In this document: positions 1 to 9,289 of the stretch, in pieces
How positions within the stretch are numbered: the stretch's first letter is position 1
Layout of the letters: each line of letters opens with the position of its first letter
Assembly: GCA_024180945.1 (NCBI GenBank)
Contig: JAKSGN010000005.1
Location: 682,001 to 746,000 of the forward strand
DNA: 64,000 bases
Reading direction: 5' to 3'
Source of the DNA: Macrophomina tecta
Taxonomy: Eukaryota > Ascomycota > Dothideomycetes > Botryosphaeriales > Botryosphaeriaceae
Notes under the pieces: model-generated
Told to the model about the DNA's origin: nothing
What the model saw: only the letters and a program-made list of their open reading frames with translations
The model's database searches: none
Position numbers and translations under genes: made by a program

Positions 1-1002
1 ATGCTCGTCATCGGATGGGCGATGTAGTACGACCCGCCTGTGGCAGTGCGGAGCCGACGGCTCGTCACTCCCCAACTGTTGGGGACGCAGAGGAGTCAGC
101 AGGACGCTGGAAGAAGCCAAGATCATCAGATCCGCCGGATATAGGAGGCATGGAGCGTCCCGATCCAAAAGACTGGGCCCGTCTCCACGCCGGCCACAGC
201 CGTCTCTGTGGTGGTGATGGCCAGCAAGGCCTGAGAAGGTGTCAGTCTTGGGGCGGCGGGCCTGGGAGTCGGGGGTTGAAGTACTGAGAGGACTCCATCA
301 GGCAGCCATGCAAATATTGACCGGTGCGGCTCTCTTTTGTGTAAGCAGAGATGCAAGTTCGCTTACGTCTTGTGTAACTGTGATGAGCTGTGGCCGGTAG
401 GCAGGAGCCCACCCGACCAGAGCAGAGCGAAGCCACTCGCACCCCTGGCGCAGATCGCGTTCATGCAACTTCGAAACACCTATCCCCGGAAGCCGTCTCC
501 GTCGCCCGTTCTGGACCGCCGACGATCCTGCCTCCAGGCCGCCCGTCAAAGTTGCCCCGTTTGTTGCCCGGCTTCCTCGCCGTTCGGCGCCCAAAAGATT
601 GCCGCTCGCTGCCCGATCCGAAACCCTTGCTCTTTCGGCTCGCTGCCGGCGCCGCCCTCGCCACCTTCATTCCCGCCCAATCATCTGTTTTCCCCGCTAG
701 CGTCATGCCTATTTCCACTTCACCTCGTCCCCGCAGCTGCTTCGCATTAGGTCTTCGTGCAATGCTGGTTGCCTGACTGCTGGCCAAAAGTCTCGTTGGA
801 CGCATCCCTGCTCCTTTTGTTTGCAAAAATGGTCCGAGTCGGCGTTTAAAGAACGCAGCATGGATGCCATTTTTGATGGACAGTGCATATCAAACCCTCC
901 GATACTATCGTCGCCGGGGCGGGCGTGATGCCCCTTCTCCATGCGCCTTTACCTCACTCCCATCTCCGCACCACCCCGAACACCATGTGTGAATCGCGTC
1001 TC
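1..1002. other. gene-poor left edge
   Basis: No reading frame here has recognisable domains, a credible intron structure or a signal peptide. The open frames on both strands are short, rich in Pro/Ser/Arg and overlap each other. Nothing is called. Confidence 0.5.
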
Positions 1003-1494
1003 TTACATATCCATATCAGCAGCCACACTCTTTTTGTGTCCATGCAAAGAGGGTGCTCCCAAGATGTCCTGCCAATACCTCTGCTCAAGCTCTTTCTCAC
1101 TCTCCTTCCAAGCTCCCGTCCGAGCACGCCAAAACCCTCTTCCCCCCGTTACCCCCTCCTCCAAAACCGCCCCCCAATCCAGTCCAAACACTCGCTCGGA
1201 AACACCCTCAAGCGCGATCGCCCCCCCTCGCCGTCGCGCCTACGACGCTCCCAACCGTCCTGCCACAGTCACTCCAACCCCCCTCGGCGCTGCTCTCCAC
1301 GGCCCTGCCGACGGCAACGAACACCATGCTGTCGGCGGCTATCGCCTTGAGCGTAACCGCAGGGCCGCGGCTGGTGCTCTGCGGGACAAAGAAGTCCGCT
1401 CGAAAGTGGATCGCGTCGTCGCGCGTGTGGAAAGCGGTTAGGCGGATCAGGTGCTGGGGTGAGAGCGGCCAGATCGTGCGGGCGAAGTCTGTTG
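1003..1494 (-). pseudogene. possible internal exon, frame broken at a G7 run
   Basis: On the minus strand a frame starts just inside a good 3' splice site: branch-like GCTAAC followed by CAACAG ending near 1495. It reads as ordinary protein (DFARTIWPLSPQHLIRL and on) for about 85 codons. It then meets a run of seven G near 1220-1226 and stops at GCT TGA. A second frame on the same strand continues as protein-like sequence (VFGLDWGAVLEEG and on) to 1003. The two frames differ by one base exactly around the G run, so this is either a frameshifted gene, a homopolymer sequencing error, or two exons with a junction I cannot place. I do not recognise the family. The overlapping plus-strand frame is Pro/Ser/Arg rich, as expected of an antisense shadow. 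Confidence 0.35.
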
Positions 1495-1552
1495 AGGGTA
1501 GTGCGTTAGCGTGTATTAGAATGTGTGCCTGTCTGTCGTGTGTATATGTATA

Positions 1553-1571
1553 TGTGTGTGTGTGTGTGTGT
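1553..1571. repeat. (TG)n microsatellite
   Basis: An uninterrupted TG dinucleotide run of about nine units, preceded by TATATGTATA. It lies upstream (minus-strand sense) of the acceptor used by the possible exon at 1003-1494, so it may sit inside an intron. Confidence 0.85.
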
Positions 1572-3258
1572 TATGGGAGGAGGGAGGGAGGAGGCAGGGC
1601 GGGGAGTGCAATTAACGAACTAAAGATCTCGATAACGGTGAGGTTGGAGAGGGGTGGAAGAGCGGATGCGGGGACATTGGATCTGGCAAAGAAATAGCAC
1701 GTCGGCTGCGGGAGTGGGAGGCCGTCCATACTGAACACGGCGGCGGCGGTGGTGGAGTGGTGATAGCCTGGCGTGTTGGCATGGAGTGTCACGCTGCGGT
1801 GTGCTAGAAGTTGAATATGTTGCTAAAGAGAATAGCGGCGTTAAGCGGAGGCGTAGCTCGTGCGAGGTTTGTGCCTGGTGGGCAATCTACGTTTGGAGTG
1901 CTGAGCAAGCGGTGGCTTTACGAGTCGGGTGCCTCTAATACCCTGCTTCGTTTACTGGCTGGCCGCCGAATGCTGTAAAGGGACCAAGCCCCTGAGTTAT
2001 TAATTATGACCGATCAAGCGAAAAGTAGTCAGTGGAAACGCGTAGTATCCCGAAAATTGAACTTTTAGCAATCGAAAAGCAAGTACTCCAGAACAGTCAG
2101 TAGGGTTTTCAGGACCGACACTACTCCTTTCAACAGACTTGTCTGTCAAACTTCTAAACAAAGGCGGAGTCGAAAATAAGAATGCTTAAAAGCTGCATGA
2201 CCCAGCGCGAATGCATATAATCATTGTCGTATCTCAATTATAGAGGAACACAGCCCCAACGTTTAACGTTGTAAAGGATACAGCCAACGCTGACGCAAGG
2301 ATCGATATATCTCTAAGACAATTGCGGGTATGTTCAAGGGATAAGCTGTTATTGCGAATATCGATATCCGAACTGTTGGTGATTAACATCTTTCAGGCTC
2401 GATCAAAGAGCCCACCGTAATTGACCGGCGGGCCGCTGCCGTGTCCATTGTACGGAGATCGTCCGTTAAAGGTTTATCGATGTCCCGAGTTCCACTATAG
2501 GGCTGAGGCGTAGAGCATTCGATAGTAATAGCACTCGACCTTTCGTCCTTGTACATGTGATTCCGCGTATTGGCCTCGAAGGGTCAGCGCAAAGCCATAG
2601 TAGAGTACTGTCTGTTCCACCTTGATGGCACAAGCTATCGCGAAGTAATGCAGTCTATGCTTTACGAGTCATATCAAGTTTGTAGCCACCCCGTAGTCTT
2701 CAATCGGCTCTCCTGAGGCAGTCATCTCTACTATACCTGATCCGTATGATATCTACTTAGCAATACACAACGCAACTTTCATTCAACAGACAAGCTGCCT
2801 AAGTCGAATTCTTCAGCAAGATTCTTCCGTCCCAATGAGCGCTATAAGGATTCGTGGGAAGCTTTAGGTGAGATTGACAGGCACCAGAAGCATTATGGAA
2901 TTAGGTTCATCGGAAGTGGAGCAGTCATTCTGGCTCACCGACAAGCATCTGCAAGTGATCTTGTCTGAGAATCCAAAGCTGTAAGTATATGCAAAACGTC
3001 TCTATTGATGGGTACAAGTATCTGCCCTCCTTTCTTTCAATGTACTACTTTTTAATGGCATAATGCGCACGCACCGGTCCCTTTCTAAATACTGTATACT
3101 ACAATGGGTTAAGTACATGAGTAGTAGGGGCTATGTAAGAGAGTAAAAGAACGTAAAGCTTGAAAGTGCATATGGAACACAACCTCTGACAGGTGGTTAT
3201 TCGAACGCTTGAACATGAACCAGAATCAGCACCGGAGCCGGCGCCAGTACTCCATTTC

Positions 3259-3275
3259 AAAAAAAAAAAAAAAAA
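3259..3275. repeat. poly-A tract (17 A)
   Basis: Seventeen consecutive A residues in AT-rich gene-poor DNA. It could be a simple microsatellite or the tail of a decayed retroposon; no adjacent coding remnant allows a choice. Confidence 0.85.
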
Positions 3276-3582
3276 TAGTTAGCCTTTTTCATGCATGGCA
3301 TAGGCAGGGCTTGGGGTCCGAAGTGTTGAGCGTGCGGTAGGGCAACAAGTAACCGCGGGCAGCGCAACGTGATTGGGGAAAACGGGTTGATGAGGTACGT
3401 GAAGCGGTACTATAATGGGTACGGCAGTGACGGTAGCTGAATATTATCTATAGATGTTTACCATGGAAGGTAGACGAGCTATTGATATGGTGTGTGTAGC
3501 TGGTCATCCCATTCAAGCAACAGTTGGCGTTCGTGGCTCAAGGCAGGGACAGGCTGTCGGAGGTGAATGAATCTATGTAGAG

Positions 3583-3843
3583 CTAGGAGGGACCGGGCGC
3601 GCCTAAATTGGCGGCCAGCACGTTCCAAAATGCGTTACAGCATGAGAGCGAGATGCAGATGGGCATAGAAGTGGGCGTGTCTGGGTTCTGGCAGCGTATC
3701 CAGGCGGTGGGCAATAAGCCCACCAGAGGGATCACGTTGAGGCCAATAAGGAGGGTCAGGAGCGAAACAATAGAAAAAGAAACAATTGCAGGCGAGGGAA
3801 AAAGGGCGAAACTGTATGTGAGACATGCAGTTCTCACACACAA
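3583..3843 (-). pseudogene. relic of a multi-helix membrane protein
   Basis: The minus-strand frame has a hydrophobic segment (SFSIVSLLTLLIGLNVIPLV) followed by a Pro-rich linker (PTAWIRCQNPDTPTSM). That pattern is common in large fungal integral-membrane proteins of unknown function. It stops at TAG. In-frame sequence beyond the stop still reads protein-like for some 15 codons until a TGA. Stops of the CAG-to-TAG and CGA-to-TGA kind are what RIP would produce, but this is inference. No start or splice structure was found, so I treat it as a fragment. Confidence 0.25.
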
Positions 3844-3910
3844 CGGGTGTTTACGGGCGATTCATGCTCGAGGTGGTGTAACAGCTGAAGCCAATGACGA
3901 AGAGGTATAA

Positions 3911-6563
3911 AGCGGCCGCTAGCAGGCTCTACCAGTTGCAGCAGGATACTTCGGCGTCGTAAACTTGACAAGAGGATGCTATGAAGCGTTGGTAGCGGGG
4001 GAGGAAGGAAAATAAGAGGGCGAACATGCGGCAGTTACGGTATTGGACGAATGGGAAGAAAAGCTGTCTTTCATAGCACCAGATATTTATTATTGAGTAA
4101 TGGCTAGTGCAGTTGGCAGAGTCCCTCTACCAAGGCACCGTCGGCCCTTTATCAAGGATTACTCAAAGCAATAAAGGTACATGAGCTCATTTGAAAAGCG
4201 GGCAGCTAACCCCCTTTTCACCTCCATTCAGGCGTCCACAGCCCCCACTCTAACCACAGACCTTGAGACAGTCCTTGTTGTCCGGGTTATCCTCGCAAAG
4301 GAAGGTGATGACCTCATGGTCACCAGCGTTGCGGCCGAGAATAACCTGAACAGTGCTTTTGTTAGCAAGCTCGCCCATCCCCGGTGGGAATTCCTTTTTG
4401 GAGTCTTACTTCGCAGAGGCACTGGGAAGGGCTGCAGTCTGTGTTACCACCGTCGCGCTTGATTACGCTTGCGCTAGAAAAGCTGGTCAAGAGGAGGGAA
4501 ATGATGGCAACGGCGAGCTTCATCTGTTTGGTTCAGTTAGCATGCAGAAGGCTCTTTCGAGCGGTGAAAGATGAACAGGATCTCACCTTGAAGAATGGCT
4601 GGTCGGGCAAAGTAGGATAATGGTTGTGTTGGAATATCACGTGTATGTACGATAAACTTTAGCTTAGTCATGGAAGAGGACGGATAAGAGGACTCCCCTA
4701 AGCGTCCCTCTCACGCCTCATGCCACTCATTCTCAATTGATGGTATCACCACCAAATCCAACAGGTTGCTCGGTAGTGAGTGGAGATCGAATGCTGAAGC
4801 TAGATGGGATGTTGTTCTGGATCTGAAACGGAGCATGGAGGCCCTTAAATACATAGGACGACTGCGGGAGTACGAGGGAATGACCGGGAAAACGACACGG
4901 ACAAGACTCAGAACGCTGTCTTCACTTAGCTGTTTTGAGGTAAGATTGATACATTGAGCGCATTGATCATGTCGTTACTGGATGCCTTATCAACAGCCTT
5001 GGGGTGCACACTGTTCACCACACTACAGTGCATTGGCCCTTTAGCACATGTCAAGAGTCATGGTTAGGAGGCTTAGAAAAAGCTTCTTCAACTAGCTTAT
5101 CTGCAGACTCTACAACGAGGATTAAAGAGCCGCTGCGAACTTTAAAAGCTACCTAAAACTCGTTTGATGTTCCAACATGACGAAGAGAGGTACATAATAC
5201 TGTATGTTTTCTTCCTTGGGTCGTGATTATATTGCAATGCCGCCAAATCCTCGCCTGTCTTGGCATGGTGGTTTGAAAAGCGCCGAAAGCTTATTCCAGG
5301 AGAAGAAAGTGGCGGTGGGGCCCCCGCACTCGATCTGAGCTCCCACGGGCAGGCGCAATGCGGACTTGACATAGTCATCCTGGATCGAATATGGCGCGCC
5401 AAAAAAAAAAAAAAAAAAAAAAAAAAGCTTGCGTGCACGAATCGTCCCTAACGGGCTGCAGGGTGACCACGCCGAGCCCTAAATACGATGGCTTTCAGTC
5501 GGCGGTAAAGTCAGCTGAGGGTGTCAAGGCACAGGGGCGCCCGTAGAGCAGCCGCACAATCCATTGACTGGCATAGTTCCTGAACAACTGAGCACGCTGA
5601 GGTTGTCGATTCAGAACAAGTGCTACTTCACACTCTCAACGTGAGGACCATCACTGGTAAATAAAATCAGTGAGTGCGCGTGTCCGAAGTTGCAATGAAG
5701 TCTTTTGCTTCTTCACCAGCAATGTTATGGACACGTTCAATCTGGCGGTCTATCAACGTGGCTCAACAGATAGCCAAGAGCTTGGACCGACCATAGACCA
5801 AGCTGGATATGCTTTCGGCCGAATTTTATAATACTCAACAACCTCCGAGGCCTGCTCTTGCGGCAATTTCGCGGGTAGATGTCCTGCGCAAATAATGAGG
5901 AAATACGAGCACGAGGCGCTGCTGGCCTAGCAGACCGGCAGCTATCAACGTACAAACTAGGCTGGCTCGCGGGAGAATTGGAGGGCCTGGCTGAATCAGG
6001 AGGGTTTCGACAGGAGAAAAAGGCTACCAGGATAGGTCGGTAAGTTTTGTCGATAGTATCTTGCTTATGGCAGTTTATCGTCATGAGGCGGTAGAACAAG
6101 ATAATAAATCCATTGTAATGAAGGACTATATCGATAAAGACAACGCGTTCAGCTAGTTATGCGTTTTCAGGAGCGCGTAAAATACAAGTGTTATGTTAAA
6201 TGCATCTTTGAGGAATGAGCTGGGCGCTTCATTCATATTTCAGTGCAAATCATACAGCTTCAAAAGAGGACGAGAATAGATCCCACTCAGCTCGATACTA
6301 TTATTAATATTTATGCCTTCATAATTTCTTAGGATACAGCTGTTTGATTGCATTCATGGTCATTTGCCTAGGATTACACTCATGATCACACTTGCCATGT
6401 GGAATCTGCTAAGTGAGCGGCCTGTATGTAATATATTTGTGCATGGGACACGTAGTTGCGCATGGTTTGTTGGGAGCAGTACTCGTCAAAGATACTTGTA
6501 TAGAAATCTACTATCTATAATGGACGCGAATTCCATGCTAACGCCAGATTTATCGCTAAAAGC
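3911..6563. other. gene-poor, AT-rich DNA
   Basis: I see no supported gene. The longest frames (for example 4181-4462 and 5737-6099) lack domains, consistent codon choice or splice context. A 26-base A tract lies at 5401-5426. From 6,100 to 6,560 the sequence is strongly AT-rich. Confidence 0.5.
5401..5426. repeat. poly-A tract (26 A)
   Basis: Twenty-six consecutive A residues, immediately preceded by GGCGCGCC. It is the longest homopolymer in the window. Confidence 0.9.
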
Positions 6564-6897
6564 CTAGCAGGTGATTTCGGTACCAGGGCAACCAGTGCTA
6601 TCCCAGTCAACGTAGAGTCCAGCAGAGATTTCATCAACGCCGGCGTCTCTCCTATGTCTTCGTCAGAAATATAAGGCTGGAGAAGGTGCAGGAGCTTCTA
6701 CTTCACAGCATTGACAGCCTCAGAAACCCCAGGCGAATGCGCCTCTCTAGCCTCAAGAGCATTCACTTTGTCTGCCTCTGTGAGAAAAAAATTAGTACAC
6801 AGCAAAACGTGGGACTCAATCTAGGATGGTTACGTAGAGGATGAGCGGCTGCGGCGATAGCAGAGATGAGGGTTAAGAGGATATGAGTAGACTTCAT
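6564..6897 (-). CDS. small secreted peptide precursor with Lys-Arg site (75 aa, 3 exons)
   Basis: Exons 6834-6897, 6702-6777 and 6564-6651 sum to 228 nt. Intron 1 has a TACTAAT-like branch and CACAG acceptor. Intron 2 is 50 nt with a weak GTAGAA donor, a CTGAC branch and ATAG acceptor. The product begins with a clear secretion signal (MKSTHILLTLISAIAAAA). An acidic/Ala-rich spacer of about 28 residues follows and ends in AVNAVKR, created exactly at the intron-2 junction. The last 27 residues contain LYVDWDSTGCPG and end in Cys, so there are two Cys in the mature part. A TATA element lies ~90 nt upstream. The signal, spacer, KR and short core order matches Kex2-processed fungal peptides. Two UstYa-family genes lie 0.9-3.4 kb away. 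It could equally be a small effector-like or stress-type secreted protein. No homologue is recognised; the second intron is the weakest part of the model. Confidence 0.6.
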
Positions 6898-6983
6898 TTT
6901 TATCGGAATCGCAGGTACGTGTAAATAAGGTGTGAAGATAATACTAGCAAAGTTGACAATAGTCTCGCAAGCGAATGTTCCTC

Positions 6984-6995
6984 GCTTTATATATG
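6984..6995 (-). promoter_or_regulatory. TATA element of the small peptide gene
   Basis: On the minus strand CATATATAAAG lies about 90 nt before the ATG at 6897, a normal distance for a fungal core promoter with a short 5' leader. It supports this ATG as the start. Confidence 0.5.
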
Positions 6996-7069
6996 TCGTG
7001 GGGGGATCTTCTCTGGACAAATTTCCGGTTGGAGGTTGCTAGCATGACAAGCAACACATTGAATCCTGC

Positions 7070-7470
7070 TCGATAAGCGATTAAAAGGACCGAGCAATGA
7101 ATCATACTGCCTACACTCCGCTCTGAATTCTCGGCTGGAGGATAAGCCTTATCGCAGAGAGCTTGTTTGGAAGCATAGACCAGCTCGTATATCGGTGCGG
7201 AGCAGAGAGCATCGGCCCGAGAACGTCGCGCTCGAGCTACTATTCGGTCTTTTATGCCATAGATCCTCCCCAAATAAGCGCCTATCTAGACCGGAGCGCA
7301 CTGGATCGTATTAGGTGAGCGAATACGCAGCTGAACAATGAATCATGCTAGCTACCTCTTTCCCCAAAATCCCCGCTAGAATATCGGCCTCGGAGCAAGG
7401 ACCACCTCGTATAACATGGCGGAGCAACGCATGTCGGCCGCGGTCAGGTTGCGGTCTTTGTTTCGGCTTG
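7070..7470. repeat. diverged tandem duplication (two ~170-bp units)
   Basis: Unit 1 (about 7070-7258) and unit 2 (about 7305-7470) share ordered blocks: CAATGAATCAT, then a CGGCT/CCGCT block, then ACC-CTCGTATA, then GCGGAGCA, then ATCGGCC/GTCGGCC, then GCGGTCTTT. Both units also carry a palindrome-like TCGGCC core. They lie between the secreted-peptide promoter and the first UstYa gene. The units are old (many differences). No coding function is seen; duplicated upstream regulatory DNA is one possibility. Confidence 0.5.
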
Positions 7471-7620
7471 ATGAGAGATGCCGAGGCGTAAAGCCCATGA
7501 TGTTTGACGGAAAACAAGTGTTGAACACCGGGATTATATGAAGGTTCGTGTTCTACAGGGCGGCAACATTGTCATGGCCTAGGTTCCCGTGCTCCTTCGC
7601 CGTAGAGATAAGCCTGACAT

Positions 7621-7643
7621 ATTGCCGCGCTCTCCGCGGCAAT
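7621..7643. promoter_or_regulatory. perfect 9-bp inverted repeat upstream of the first UstYa gene
   Basis: ATTGCCGCG, five bases CTCTC, then CGCGGCAAT: a perfect palindrome with 9-bp arms. It contains CCG-N9-CGG, the paired-triplet layout bound by Zn2Cys6 dimers in general. It lies about 160 bp before the ATG at 7802. Binding is inferred, not shown. Confidence 0.4.
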
Positions 7644-7801
7644 TGATTTCGGCTTCTAAAGATACGTGAAGGGTAACCGCACAACCTACGAGTGAGCCCA
7701 TTCCCACTCCCGGTATATCCGTTCTGCCAGATAGTTCCATGTGCGCTAAGCTCACGAATCCTGCAGTAAGACTCGAACATCCGTCAGAATCGCTTCACAT
7801 A

Positions 7802-8927
7802 ATGGACTTTACTGCACTACCGCTTGCCGTAAGACAGGGTTATGACGATCGAAAAGAGAAGGAGACTATTCCTGCCTTACATGGGCCGCCCACAGACTCG
7901 GAGGAGCTTGAAGCACTTTTGGATTTCCATGAAGTCGCCGAAATCGAGCAGCGTCGGCAACCAAGGTGGATTCTATTAGGCTTCTGTGCAAGCAACGTTG
8001 TGCTTCTCGCGTTGGCTATTGCCCTAGCTGCCAAGCTTTACAGCGTTAAGGAATGCAGAGACCCATCCTTGGGTATCTGGTGTAAGCTCTTTGTGCCTAA
8101 TGCTCAGGCTGTGGTGCTGATAGTCTCCAGCACCCGCCAATAATGCAGTCGAATACCATGAAGTACACTTTCAGGCCGCTTTGGCAAATCAGACCGCCTA
8201 CATGGGATTTCCAAACGATGAGATTGACAAGCGATGGTCTGAACTTTACGACTGTAGGTTCCCCAACAGCCGCAGATGCTCTCTAGACGCTGACATTGCT
8301 GAGTCGGGATATCCGTAATCACGGAAGAGGAAGCAATGAATCTGCATCGGCCTACACTGCCAATTCCGGGGACGAAAGACTACCTTGTCGAGTTGGACGT
8401 ATGGCATTCGCTTCACTGCCTCAATGATTTGCGCAAGCTCCTCTACCCAGAGCGGTACCATATGTTGGAGAGGTTGACCAAAGACGGTGTGATCGACCGC
8501 AATTCGTTTGCTTTTCGTCATTGGGGTACGTCTTGTCCACGTTGATTTACTAAAGTTGCTCATGATGGCTGTAGACCATTGCGTGGACGCCCTCCGCCAA
8601 TCCCTCATGTGCCAGGCGGACATCGCGCCAATTCCATTCCACGTCAACGTTCCGTTTAATCGCGGAATTTTCCCTCGCCTAGCCACGACTCATACCTGTC
8701 GTAACTTCACCAAAATCCAAGAGTGGGCCAAGGCACACAGAGCACCCGAGTTCGAATTTATGATTTCAGATCCAGTAAAGCTGCAGAAGATCATTGAAGA
8801 GTCAGGGTTTGACCACTCTCCGGAGGAGGACATGGAAGGGCTATATTGGATGTTTCCGGGAAACCAATTTTTCCAGTATTGGCGGGATCACCCCCTAGTA
8901 GAATCAGAGAGTGCTGGGCTCGTATAG
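7802..8927 (+). CDS. UstYa-family (DUF3328) oxidase 1, 325 aa, 4 exons
   Basis: Exons 7802-8081, 8131-8253, 8304-8525 and 8575-8927 sum to 978 nt. The N-terminus is cytosolic-like. One membrane helix lies at about residues 55-79 (WILLGFCASNVVLLALAIAL). A luminal/extracellular domain follows. The family signature is complete: SPANNAVEY after intron 1, HSLHC at residues 169-173 and HWDHC at 207-211, followed by LRQSLMC. In known systems (ustiloxin, phomopsin, asperipin, victorin) UstYa proteins are copper-type oxidases that cyclise or hydroxylate ribosomal peptides; some act in other secondary pathways. I chose the ATG at 7802 over 7739 because the protein aligns better from MDFTALPL. It faces a second UstYa gene 362 bp downstream. 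Family certain; substrate unknown. Confidence 0.9.
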
Positions 8928-9049
8928 CTATCGGAATATAGAACATGTCAAAGTCAGACTATGGCTTGTAGATTCCTCTCAATGTAGATCAATCTTTTTT
9001 CTGGTTGTAGCAAGCCTGACACTGCAATGGGGGGTAAAATCGGCCTGGC

Positions 9050-9093
9050 AAAAAAAAAAAAAAAAAAACAAGAAAAAAGAAAAAAAAAAAAGA
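9050..9093. repeat. A-rich tract between the two UstYa genes
   Basis: About 44 nt of nearly pure A broken by C and G (19 A, then CAAG, six A, G, twelve A). It sits in the short convergent intergenic region, beyond the ends of both UstYa genes. Confidence 0.8.
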
Positions 9094-9289
9094 TCACGTC
9101 CCCCGCGCTGTTACAAGCGTGCACAAGTGATCCTACATCTCTTCCTATGAACACCGCGTATCGTTTCATGGACGCTCTTAACATCTTCGTGAGGAAATAA
9201 GCGGTTCTTTCTATTGCTTTTAATGACAGACGTAGAATGAAAAATAGCTGATTACAACAAAGGCTCCAAGTAATAAACCGAAAAGTAGC

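Larger units (their letters stand above)
1495..3582. other. AT-richer gene-poor stretch
   Basis: Apart from the TG microsatellite and a 17-base A tract (3259-3275), no gene is supported. By eye the base composition shifts to AT from about 1,950 onward and TA dinucleotides and stops are frequent in all frames. That would fit old repeat DNA damaged by RIP (repeat-induced C-to-T mutation), but I could not compute an index. Around 2,800-2,960 there is a ~50-codon protein-like stretch on the plus strand that ends at a TGA. No family is recognised. Confidence 0.45.
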
